Origin: an uncultured Porphyromonadaceae bacterium
Lineage (GTDB): Bacteria > Bacteroidota > Bacteroidia > Bacteroidales > Muribaculaceae
Assembly (NCBI GenBank): GCA_947178245.1
Contig: CAMWXO010000002.1
Coordinates: 1 to 35,165 of the forward strand
DNA: 35,165 nucleotides
Direction: 5' to 3'
The notes under the pieces are model-generated. The model saw only the letters and a list, made by a program, of their open reading frames with translations, had not been told where the DNA came from and ran no database searches. The position numbers were made by a program, and so were the translations under genes. Each line of letters begins with the position of its first letter. Position 1 is the stretch's first letter. Shown one piece after another: positions 14,710-23,000 of the stretch.

Positions 14710-16935
14710 TCAATTGCGGCGATTTTCCACATCGTCGTTCGAGATGCTTTTGTCGGTCTTTTTCACCTGAGCCCTGAGATTTCCGAAGCGGTAACTTATC
14801 TGTATGCCCCAGTCGTTTGAGTTTCCGTAGCTGTACGATTTCGAGTAGCCTGTGTAGCCCATGTTGTCGGGTATGCTTTCAAAGACTCTGGCTTTCCGGC
14901 CGAAGGGATTGTTGATGGAGAGGCGTATCGAGAGCCGCTTTTCCTTGAGCATGGACTTCTGAAGGGTAAATCCGTAATATGCCTGACTTGCGAAATCGAA
15001 CTTTGAGTGTCCGTAGAGGCTCGGGGTGGAGACATAACTGTTGAGATAGCCCGTGAGGGTCAGATCCCAGGGGAGTTGCTGTCGCACCCTGATGTAGCCG
15101 TAGCCGCCCCATCCGTGAGAAGATATATTGAGCGATGGATTGGAGATGTGGGCGTAATTCAAGTTGGCGTTAAGCATGAAAGAAGTCTTGCTCCAGGGGG
15201 TATAGTCCATCCAGAGGGCGATGTTGAACCATTTGTTGTGTCCGGAGTTGGCATATCCGCTCCTTACGATATCGCCGGGGAGAAGTTCCTGCACTGCTAT
15301 CACGGCGTTGTTGATGAAACTATAGGATGTGCCCAGATCAAGATTGAAATTTCTGCTGATATGATTATAATTAAGGTTTATCGACTGATGCCGTGATGAC
15401 TCCAGGTCAGGATTTCCGGATGAGATTGAAGTAGGCGATGATATCACTGCAGGGTTAAGCTGGCTTATTCCCGGACGGTTGATGCGGGTGGAATATCCGA
15501 GTTTAAGAGTGTGGGCATCATTGATGTTCCACGAAATTGCGGCATTGGGAACCCAGTCGGAGAGATTGACCGAGAATGGGTCGTTGCTCCCGTCGGGGTA
15601 TTTGGCGGAGAGATGGGAGTATTCATAGCGCAGACCGGCCCGGGCACCAAGCTTCTTCCAGTTGAGCCGATAGTCGAAATAGGCGGCGAGCACCTGAGTG
15701 TTGTGGGTGAAGTCGGAGTGACGTGTCTCCCAGTCGAAATAGTCCTGGTTATTGATCGAGTGGTTGTTGCGGTTGATGTATTTTGCACCCACGTCAAATT
15801 TATTGAAGTCATTGATCGGTCGCGTCCAGTCGAGCTGCCCTGTCTGTTCTATAAAGTCGAGTGTGAAGTCGTTGCGGATGCCCGAATATGCCACCGGCAT
15901 GTTTACCTCATTGTCATATTCCGTAAGATCATTCTGGGTCTGGTTGGTGGTGGATATCATATACGACAGCGTTATGTTCTCACCCTTCTTGCGCGTGGAG
16001 CGCTGCCAGTTGAGTCCTCCATCAAGATCAAAGTATCGGATAGGGTTCGAGAGCCGATGCGTGGAATATGAATAAATCATGTTGCCCGCGTCGTCATTCA
16101 TCTGTATGTGTCCGTTGGAGTCGGAGCGGAAGTTATATGTGTATCCGTTGAATTCTGCTGTAATCAGATTGAGCGTGTCAGGCTCAAAACTTCCTTCAAG
16201 ACCGAAATAGCCTACTTCTCCGCGGCTGCTTGAAGAAGATGACGATGAAATCTCGTTGCCAGAATCGGTGTATTTATACTTTGATTCATTCTCTGTTCTT
16301 GAGTATCGGTCGGTCTGCTTGTTATAGCCGCCATAGACCGACAGATTGACCTTGTCGAGTTGAGTCTGAAGCCAGAGATAGGGCGAAGGGAAGGCCAGTT
16401 GCTTAGAGTAGTTGAGGTTTGCGTTTCCCATCACTCCCTTTATGATTGTATTGCCCATGGTGACGATATTGAGGATTGCGGCCGTGCCTTCGGCGTCCTC
16501 TCTCGCGCCGGGATCGGTGATTACTTCTATTTTCTTAATCATCGATGCCGGGATTGACTTGAAGATATCCTTGGCGTTGCGGGTGAAGCTGCTGTTGGGG
16601 CGTCCGTTCTTATAGATCTTGAAATCGGTGGAGCCTTTGATCTTTATGGTGCCGTCTGGATCGACGCTCACGAGCGGCACTTTCTTCAGAATCTCATCAA
16701 GCTGTGAAGTCTTTGCGTCGGTGTCGGCCTGGACATCGTAGCCGATGCGGTCGATCTCTTTTGTGACGAGCGGCTTCTGAGCCGTAACGGTCACGGCATC
16801 GAGAAGATAGTCAAACTCATCGTCGGCAGATATTGAGTCGGTGGTTTCTTCCACTTGAACGGGATCGGCCGCTATACCCGGAAATGATACAGAAAAGGCG
16901 ATGGGGAGCAAAAAACTCTTCGCAAATCGTGTCAT
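14710..16935 (-). CDS. Outer-membrane beta-barrel protein (OMP_b-brl_3 / TonB-dependent receptor-like, plug plus barrel)
   Basis: Signal peptide MTRFAKSFLLPIAFSVSFPGIAA (start placed at 16935); plug motif QLDEILKKVPLVSVDPDGTIKIKGSTDFKIYKNGRPN...IKKIEVITDPGAREDAEGTAAILNIVT; YSTRINRPGISQLNPAV barrel signature. Confidence 0.88.
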   Translation of the reverse strand: MTRFAKSFLLPIAFSVSFPGIAADPVQVEETTDSISADDEFDYLLDAVTVTAQKPLVTKEIDRIGYDVQADTDAKTSQLDEILKKVPLVSVDPDGTIKIKGSTDFKIYKNGRPNSSFTRNAKDIFKSIPASMIKKIEVITDPGAREDAEGTAAILNIVTMGNTIIKGVMGNANLNYSKQLAFPSPYLWLQTQLDKVNLSVYGGYNKQTDRYSRTENESKYKYTDSGNEISSSSSSSSRGEVGYFGLEGSFEPDTLNLITAEFNGYTYNFRSDSNGHIQMNDDAGNMIYSYSTHRLSNPIRYFDLDGGLNWQRSTRKKGENITLSYMISTTNQTQNDLTEYDNEVNMPVAYSGIRNDFTLDFIEQTGQLDWTRPINDFNKFDVGAKYINRNNHSINNQDYFDWETRHSDFTHNTQVLAAYFDYRLNWKKLGARAGLRYEYSHLSAKYPDGSNDPFSVNLSDWVPNAAISWNINDAHTLKLGYSTRINRPGISQLNPAVISSPTSISSGNPDLESSRHQSINLNYNHISRNFNLDLGTSYSFINNAVIAVQELLPGDIVRSGYANSGHNKWFNIALWMDYTPWSKTSFMLNANLNYAHISNPSLNISSHGWGGYGYIRVRQQLPWDLTLTGYLNSYVSTPSLYGHSKFDFASQAYYGFTLQKSMLKEKRLSIRLSINNPFGRKARVFESIPDNMGYTGYSKSYSYGNSNDWGIQISYRFGNLRAQVKKTDKSISNDDVENRRN

Positions 16936-17156
16936 GCAGTAATATTTTGGGTTATGTTTAAAAAATTTTTTAATACTATAATGTAGACGAAGATAATGCA
17001 TAGTTAGATACTACTTGATAGAGATTTTATGTTTTATTAACATTTGTTGTCATATTTATACCGAATTTTTGGAAATTTGATACGGCGCATGGCTACAAAT
17101 ACTGAGAATTTTGAATTTTTTTTGTTAGTCTTAATGATAGTTCTCGATTTTTTTTG

Positions 17157-17164
17157 TAATTTTG
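17157..17164 (+). promoter_or_regulatory. Bacteroidetes-type -7 element (TAATTTTG) upstream of the HU-family gene
   Basis: Match to TAnnTTTG 27 nt upstream of ATG 17191; no clear -33 TTTG at the expected distance. Confidence 0.5.
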
Positions 17165-17190
17165 CATCCGAAATCAAGAAATCCAAAGAT

Positions 17191-17469
17191 ATGACAAAAG
17201 CAGAAATCGCTACTGAAATAGCAAAGACTACAGGTATCAGCAAGGACGCTGTGGTGACCGTGATCGAACAGTTCATGGCAGTGGTTAAAGACAGCCTCGC
17301 TGCAGGAGAGAACGTATATCTTCGTGGCTTCGGTTCCTTCATCATCAAGGAAAGAGCAGAGAAGACTGCACGCAACATCAGCAAGAATACCGCTGTCGTT
17401 ATTCCGGCCCACAACATTCCGGCATTCAAGCCGGCTCCTGACTTTAAGGAAAAGGTTGCAAAACTCTGA
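17191..17469 (+). CDS. HU-family DNA-binding protein
   Basis: MTKAEIATEIAKTTGISKDAVVTVIEQFMAVVKDSLAAGENVYLRGFGSFIIKERAEKTARNISKNTAVVIPAHNIPAFKPAPDFKEKV; start placed at internal ATG 17191. Confidence 0.95.
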   Translation: MTKAEIATEIAKTTGISKDAVVTVIEQFMAVVKDSLAAGENVYLRGFGSFIIKERAEKTARNISKNTAVVIPAHNIPAFKPAPDFKEKVAKL

Positions 17470-17515
17470 TCCGGATTGTCGGATAAACGTGCCTAAAGAC
17501 TGAATCTAAAGATTT

Positions 17516-17545
17516 AGGGGTGAATTCCATGCGGGATTCACCCCT
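17516..17545 (+). terminator. Terminator-like hairpin downstream of the HU-family gene
   Basis: AGGGGTGAAT-(TCCATGCGGG)-ATTCACCCCT followed by TTTGTAGTTT. Confidence 0.7.
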
Positions 17546-17569
17546 TTGTAGTTTCACCTGCGTGAAAAA

Positions 17570-17611
17570 AGTATGGTGCAGACGCGGTGTGAGAGCCGGC
17601 TGCACCATACT
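17570..17611 (-). terminator. Intrinsic terminator for the minus-strand glycosidase gene
   Basis: Stem AGTATGGTGCAG / CTGCACCATACT. Read on the minus strand it is followed by TTTTTT (plus-strand AAAAAA at 17565-17570). Confidence 0.75.
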
Positions 17612-17641
17612 GATTATTGTAGGGCTGAATGCGGTGAACGC

Positions 17642-19810
17642 TCACTCGCTCTTCACAAGCCTTATTCCGTAGGCTTTGGCGTGATTGGTGGTAAGGTTCA
17701 TGTTCTCGTCTTCAGGACGGAAATCGAGCGTTACGGTATGCTTGCCGGCCTTGAGGTGTGTCTTCACGGAATTCGACCATCCCAAGTCATCCCAGTTACC
17801 GCTGCCGCGCTGAGGCATCACTATGGTGCCGGCTCTCTTTTTGTCTACTGATAAGGTGCGTACGGCGCATTTGTTTTCAGTGTTTACCGGCCCGTTGCCG
17901 TTGGCATATCTCACCGATATGAAATAGTCTCCGTCCTCGTCCACTTCCACCGGGATGTCGAGCCTGGTCTTCTTGTCGAGATCTTTGGGCGAGAAATCCA
18001 CAGCCGTTGCCTTTCGGGTGCTTCGCGGTTCGGAGGCGAAACCCTCCACTCCCTCGCCGGATACTCCTATCACCTGATATTCGCCAGGTTCGGAAGCGTC
18101 AAACGTTGTGGCATGCGTGCGTGCTATCTCGTTTCCGTCCTTGAGCACTATATACTCTCCGATATATTCAATCGGATTCCAGTGCAGTTCTGTGCCTTCG
18201 AGCCATGCTATAGGCGTCAGGGGCGCGGAGATATGCGGTCTGTGGTTCACTTTGGCGGGAGCGATGCGGTTGTCGGCCATTTCTATCTCGATGCTTAGCT
18301 TGCCTTTCGCTTCCGAAGCCTTGATGAAAGGCTGTTGAGGTTTGCCGTTCACCTTGAAGCTTTTTATGCGGTCGCCGTAGCCGCTGACAGTGATGTCGAG
18401 AGTGGCGCCGCGATAGGGAAATCCTTCGAGAGTGCGGGTTGCGGCCAAAGCTTCTGGCACGAATGGATGGAATGCCAGACCATCTTTCATGAAGTCGATT
18501 CCGAAGAGTATCTTGTGGGTGATGGCGAGATTGCCGCTCAGGCACCACAGCATGTTGGAGGAGTTGAGTTCGGTGGCGATGTCGCCGTTTTCGAGATTGA
18601 AGTTCTCCTTGTTGGTGCAGAAAAGAGCCGCGGGCCGGAACACTGATCCGATAGCCTCTATCACTCCCTGCTCATTGCCGGCCTTCGCGTTGGCGAGGCC
18701 CCACCATGCGCCCACCCAGGGCCATAGCGCTTTATTGTGGTAAGCCGGAATGTCGGCTATGGAAGGATAGAAGATCGCCGCGCCGAAGGGGGTGGTGGGA
18801 TTACTTTCGGTGATGGTGCGGGCGCGCTCGGCCGGCGCCACATCCCACATTATCGCAAGTGACTCGCCCAGAGTCTCGGCACGCGGATTGGATATTAGAT
18901 TGTCGCGGCCGTAGCGATACATCGCGTAGTAGCCCTTGTCGTCGAGCCAGAGCCGCGAGTTGATGGCATCCGCTATCCTGTCGGCCTCCGCGAAAGCCTC
19001 CTGAGCCTCGCGCTTGTGTCCTAAAATCTCGGCTGCCTCGCCCAGAACCCGCCAGGCCTGTGCGTGAACCACCGAGGTGGAAAGTGTCTCTGACGAATAT
19101 ATATCGGCACACTGCATCCATCTTGGATGACTCTGCTCGCGCCAGTCGATGAACGAGGTCTCACCGCGCACGAGTCCGCTTTCGGTGTCGTAAAGAGCGG
19201 CACGGTCGGTCTCGAGCGAGCGCTTCATGATTGGATAGATATATTCGAGCCATTGCCGGTCGCCGGTCACCTTGTAGACTTCCCATGCCGCCACGCACCA
19301 TATCTCGCGGTCGGTAGATACGGGCCACGCGCCCCCGCTGCCGGTGTCCTGGATGATGCGGCCGAGACTGTCTACCTTCTTCATGAGCGAGATCTTCGAG
19401 GCCTCGGGCTGCATGTAGGCCATGCTGAGCAGAATTGAGTAGGAGACATCGCGTGTCCAGACTCCCGCCCATTCCTTGCCGGTGCGTAGGGTAGTGTCGG
19501 GCTCCACGGCATTGACCATCTCATCGAGCCCCATATTGTAGATGGCCTCGTGCAGGCGGTTGGGTGTGGTCAGCTTCGGATACGAACTTATATCATTTTT
19601 CAGTTTCCACTGCTTGTCGATGCCCATATAGTAGCCGGGTTGTGCGGAATAGGTGGAGATGATCTCATCAGATGAGGGTGCGGTGGCCATGAAGACTCCC
19701 TGCGTGATGGTGTCGCCATGCCAGGTGTAGGCATCGGTCTGCACTATGGCTTGTGCGCCACAGGCAAGTGTGCATGCCGCTATGAGTGTGGTCAGGATGT
19801 TTTTCTTCAT
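17642..19810 (-). CDS. Six-hairpin ((alpha/alpha)6) glycosidase-like secreted protein with C-terminal beta-sandwich modules
   Basis: Signal peptide MKKNILTTLIAACTLACGAQA; EWAGVWTRDVSYSILLSMAYMQPEA, GSGGAWPVSTDREIWCVAAWEVYKVTGDRQWLEYIYP, LWPWVGAWWGLANAKAGN; C-terminal CBM-like tail. Exact GH family not assigned. Confidence 0.75.
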   Translation of the reverse strand: MKKNILTTLIAACTLACGAQAIVQTDAYTWHGDTITQGVFMATAPSSDEIISTYSAQPGYYMGIDKQWKLKNDISSYPKLTTPNRLHEAIYNMGLDEMVNAVEPDTTLRTGKEWAGVWTRDVSYSILLSMAYMQPEASKISLMKKVDSLGRIIQDTGSGGAWPVSTDREIWCVAAWEVYKVTGDRQWLEYIYPIMKRSLETDRAALYDTESGLVRGETSFIDWREQSHPRWMQCADIYSSETLSTSVVHAQAWRVLGEAAEILGHKREAQEAFAEADRIADAINSRLWLDDKGYYAMYRYGRDNLISNPRAETLGESLAIMWDVAPAERARTITESNPTTPFGAAIFYPSIADIPAYHNKALWPWVGAWWGLANAKAGNEQGVIEAIGSVFRPAALFCTNKENFNLENGDIATELNSSNMLWCLSGNLAITHKILFGIDFMKDGLAFHPFVPEALAATRTLEGFPYRGATLDITVSGYGDRIKSFKVNGKPQQPFIKASEAKGKLSIEIEMADNRIAPAKVNHRPHISAPLTPIAWLEGTELHWNPIEYIGEYIVLKDGNEIARTHATTFDASEPGEYQVIGVSGEGVEGFASEPRSTRKATAVDFSPKDLDKKTRLDIPVEVDEDGDYFISVRYANGNGPVNTENKCAVRTLSVDKKRAGTIVMPQRGSGNWDDLGWSNSVKTHLKAGKHTVTLDFRPEDENMNLTTNHAKAYGIRLVKSE

Positions 19811-19838
19811 TGTTTTTCGAGTCTAAGGTTATACGTTG

Positions 19839-19846
19839 CAAATTTA
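19839..19846 (-). promoter_or_regulatory. Candidate -7 element (TAAATTTG on the minus strand) for the glycosidase gene
   Basis: Plus-strand CAAATTTA, 28 nt upstream of the start codon at 19810. Confidence 0.45.
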
Positions 19847-19959
19847 ATGAAAAATTTTTAATTAGACAGCAGTTTCGGTCACCTTTCATCTTGCAACCAT
19901 TTCAGTGGCGGGAACGTTGTAAATATAAAAGCACACTCAATATAAAACCTTATTCTGTT

Positions 19960-21381
19960 ATGAAGAAATTTACCAAGATAGTAGCCACTGTTTCAGATAA
20001 GAGATGCGACGTGGATTTCATCAGGTCGCTGGCCGAGGCCGGCGTAAATGTGGTCAGGATGAATTCGGCACATCTCGACTATGACGGATTCAAGAAAATA
20101 GTAGACAATACGCGGGCAGCAGACCCATCGCTGGCGATAATGATGGATACGAAAGGGCCCGAAATCCGCACCACGGTCACTGCCGACGGCAATCCCATCT
20201 CTTTCAGGCAGGGCGATGTGGTGGATATTGTAGGCGATCCTGCGGGCAAGACTTCCAAAGAGGTGATATATATGAATTATCCCGCTATCTCGAAGGTGCT
20301 TTCTTCCGGCTCACACATACTGATCGACGATGGTGAGCTCGACTTTGTGGTCACCGTCAGGGAAGGCGACCTGACAAGAGCCGTGGCCGTCAACGATGGT
20401 GTCTTAGGCTCGCGCAAGAGCGTGAATCTTCCGGGAATATGCGTGGATCTTCCCGCCGTGACGGAACGCGACCGCCGCAACATAGAGATAGGTGTGGAGC
20501 TTGGTGTAGACTTTATAGCGCATTCGTTCGTGCGTTCGGCAGCCGACGTGAAGGAGGTGCAGGACGTGCTCGACTCGCTCGGCGCCGACACAAAGATAAT
20601 ATCGAAGATCGAGAATCAGCAGGGTGTGGATAATTTCGACGAGATTCTGAAGGCCTGCTACGGCATCATGGTGGCGCGCGGCGACCTCGGGATAGAGGTG
20701 GCTCCGGAGAGGATCCCCGGCATCCAGAACAGCATGGTGAAGCGTTGCATCAAGGCCCACAAGCCTGTGATCGTGGCCACTCAGATGCTGCATTCCATGA
20801 TAGAGCATCCGCGTCCTACGCGAGCTGAGATCTCCGATGTGGCCAACGCAGTGTATCAGCGCGCCGACGCCATAATGCTGTCGGGGGAGACCGCCTACGG
20901 TAAATATCCTCTCGAGGCGGTGAAGACGATGGCGAGTGTGGCCCGCGAGGTTGAGGCCTCTCTCTATCTCAAGATGCCGGTGGAGCCCCTTATCGACAGC
21001 AACATCTCGTCGTTTCTCGCCCACGAGGCCGTGATGGCCGGCTCGGCAATCGGCACCAAGGCAATCTTCACCGATTCATATACAGGCACCATGACCCGCT
21101 TCATATCATCTTACAGAGGCAACAATCCGATCTACTCGATATGTCATAATCAGAGGGTCTACCGCTGGCTCGCGCTCAGTTTCGGAGTGATGACCTTCTT
21201 CGACGGGCCGGAGCAGAACGGGGGCGGGGAGCGCCATTCGGTGAACGCTGTGGAGAAACTTGTGGAGTCGGGCTTGATAGGACGCCACGACAGGATCGCC
21301 TACATCACCGGAACCCATAAGGGTGCCCGTGCTCTTGAGATACTCACTCCAAACGAGATACTGAAGGAACGGGAGTCCTGA
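19960..21381 (+). CDS. pyk: Pyruvate kinase
   Basis: MKKFTKIVATVSDKRCDVDFIRSLAEAGVNVVRMNSAHLDYD, MMDTKGPEIRT, IMVARGDLGIEVAPERIPGIQ, MLSGETAYGKYPLEAV; start placed at ATG 19960. Confidence 0.96.
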   Translation: MKKFTKIVATVSDKRCDVDFIRSLAEAGVNVVRMNSAHLDYDGFKKIVDNTRAADPSLAIMMDTKGPEIRTTVTADGNPISFRQGDVVDIVGDPAGKTSKEVIYMNYPAISKVLSSGSHILIDDGELDFVVTVREGDLTRAVAVNDGVLGSRKSVNLPGICVDLPAVTERDRRNIEIGVELGVDFIAHSFVRSAADVKEVQDVLDSLGADTKIISKIENQQGVDNFDEILKACYGIMVARGDLGIEVAPERIPGIQNSMVKRCIKAHKPVIVATQMLHSMIEHPRPTRAEISDVANAVYQRADAIMLSGETAYGKYPLEAVKTMASVAREVEASLYLKMPVEPLIDSNISSFLAHEAVMAGSAIGTKAIFTDSYTGTMTRFISSYRGNNPIYSICHNQRVYRWLALSFGVMTFFDGPEQNGGGERHSVNAVEKLVESGLIGRHDRIAYITGTHKGARALEILTPNEILKERES

Positions 21382-21432
21382 CCCGGCCCGAAGGCACCGG
21401 GCATCGCCGGGCGAATATGATGATATTTGCAG

Positions 21433-21472
21433 TTGGAAAATTTCCGGAATAGGAAGTTTTCCAATTTTTTTT
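21433..21472 (+). terminator. Intrinsic terminator downstream of pyruvate kinase
   Basis: TTGGAAAATTTCC-GGAATA-GGAAGTTTTCCAA (13-bp stem, one G-T wobble) followed by T8. Confidence 0.88.
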
Positions 21473-21474
21473 AT

Positions 21475-21482
21475 TATATTTG
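21475..21482 (+). promoter_or_regulatory. Candidate -7 element (TATATTTG) for the downstream YhcH-family gene
   Basis: TAnnTTTG match 68 nt upstream of ATG 21551, just after the pyruvate kinase terminator T-tract. Confidence 0.5.
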
Positions 21483-21550
21483 CAATCTCATTCCCTTGCC
21501 TGCGGACGAGGGGAGAGGCCTTATGACACAACCTGAACATCAATACTGAA

Positions 21551-22183
21551 ATGAAACTTGGAAAACTCTTACTCACTCTCTGCCTCTGTGCAGGGATATG
21601 GCCCGTTGCGGCCGAAGGCGTATATACCCGTGTGGTAGATGATGAGGCTAAGGTGGAATCCTCCCGCCGATGGATGGAATCCGGAGTGTGGCGAAACGGC
21701 TTCGGGGCTGCCTCCCCGCATTCTTCGGTCAATGCAGTGGATTTTTATGAACAATACTCTAAAAACAAGGAGCAGTGGGATGCCGTGTTCGGCTGGCTGC
21801 GCGATAATGACCTGCTCGCTGTCCCTGCCGGTAAGCAGACCATCGACGGCACTACGGTGACGGTGAGTGTGGAAGACAGCAGCAACCGTCCTTTCGGCAA
21901 GAGCAGATCGGAAAGCCATCGGCAGAAGATAGATCTTCAATATTGCGTCAAGGGCATCGAACGTTTCGGCATCCTCGATCATGAATCTTCCGCTCCCAAT
22001 TGTGAATACCGCCCCGACGTGATTCATTACGACTATGATCCGGAGAAAGTCCGGCTGTTCGACTCGTCGCCCGACAACTTCTTCATCTTCTTTCCGGAAG
22101 ATTGGCACATAGCCAAGATAGCCAATGATACAGACGATCAGGAAATCCGCGTCATAGTCTTCAAGATCGACTACGTGGAGTGA
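21551..22183 (+). CDS. YhcH/YjgK/YiaL (DUF386)-family protein with signal peptide
   Basis: Family-like motifs ESHRQKIDLQYCVKGIERFG and DNFFIFFPEDWHIAKI; N-terminal MKLGKLLLTLCLCAGIWPVAAEG looks like a Sec signal. Confidence 0.8.
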   Translation: MKLGKLLLTLCLCAGIWPVAAEGVYTRVVDDEAKVESSRRWMESGVWRNGFGAASPHSSVNAVDFYEQYSKNKEQWDAVFGWLRDNDLLAVPAGKQTIDGTTVTVSVEDSSNRPFGKSRSESHRQKIDLQYCVKGIERFGILDHESSAPNCEYRPDVIHYDYDPEKVRLFDSSPDNFFIFFPEDWHIAKIANDTDDQEIRVIVFKIDYVE

Positions 22184-22214
22184 TTATCAGCTCCGTCCCC
22201 GCTGTCAGGCTGTC

Positions 22215-23000
22215 TCAGATGTCATAGAACCGGTCGAGAAGCTCCCGGCGGTAAGATTTCGAGATCTTGATGTCTGTGATATTGTCGAGCGGCGGAAGAA
22301 GTTGCAGGTCGGTGGCGTTGATGATGCCCACATAGCGGACATTGACGATATATTGCTTGTGTGTCCTTACAAAGTCCGATCCATAGCCGAGTATGGACTC
22401 GGCCGTGGTCTGGCGCTTCAGGATGATGCGTTTGAGATTTGAGAATACGCATTCCCATATTTTCCTGTCGGACATATAGCGGAAATATACTATGTCGTCC
22501 GGATTCACGATGATCTTGGAGTTGGTCACCGACGTTATGGAAATCAATTTGGTCTTCTCGTGGCGCAGTGGGGACGACGAAATGCCGGTCGCATGAGTGC
22601 GGAGGCCTGCGGAGTCTGCATTCATGTTGAGATACCTGTTTATGACCACGTCGAGTTCCGAAGGAGCGAAAGGTTTCAGCAGAAAGTCGAACACTTTCAG
22701 CGAGAGGGCGTCGTGGATGTAGCGCTGATAGCAGGTGTGAAACACCACTCTCGTGCAAGCCGGAAGTTGATTTTCCTCATACCATGCCAGGCCGTTGCCT
22801 TCAGGAAACTCCATGTCAAGAAAGAGCAGATGAGGGCGGTGGAGCGCCACGAGGCGCTGGCCTTCGCGCAGAGTGGTCGCCATTGCGCAAAGTTCAGTGT
22901 CCGGCCTCCGTGTGAGCTCATCTGCGAGAAGCCGTGCGCTCGCCAGGTCATCGTCTATAATCAAGGCTTTTATCTTAGGCTCGGGAATCAGGTCTTTCAT
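22215..23000 (-). CDS. LytTR-family response regulator
   Basis: Receiver: ALIIDDDLASARLL, LLFLDMEFPEGNG (phospho-Asp), FLLKPFAPSE (Lys); C-terminal LytTR: GYGSDFVRTHKQYIVNVRYVGIINATDLQLLPPLDNITDIKISKSYRRELLDR. Confidence 0.92.
   Translation of the reverse strand: MKDLIPEPKIKALIIDDDLASARLLADELTRRPDTELCAMATTLREGQRLVALHRPHLLFLDMEFPEGNGLAWYEENQLPACTRVVFHTCYQRYIHDALSLKVFDFLLKPFAPSELDVVINRYLNMNADSAGLRTHATGISSSPLRHEKTKLISITSVTNSKIIVNPDDIVYFRYMSDRKIWECVFSNLKRIILKRQTTAESILGYGSDFVRTHKQYIVNVRYVGIINATDLQLLPPLDNITDIKISKSYRRELLDRFYDI

Noticed and set aside
15511-16071. 186-aa plus-strand ORF inside the beta-barrel gene
   Set aside because: Antisense to a conserved OMP_b-brl_3-like region; no independent support.
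14710-16935. SusC-type glycan importer
   Set aside because: Plug and barrel features fit the OMP_b-brl_3-like group better, and there is no SusD neighbour.
17044-17190. 49-residue N-terminal extension of the HU-family ORF
   Set aside because: AT-rich, hydrophobic, contains the likely -7 element. HU homology begins exactly at ATG 17191.
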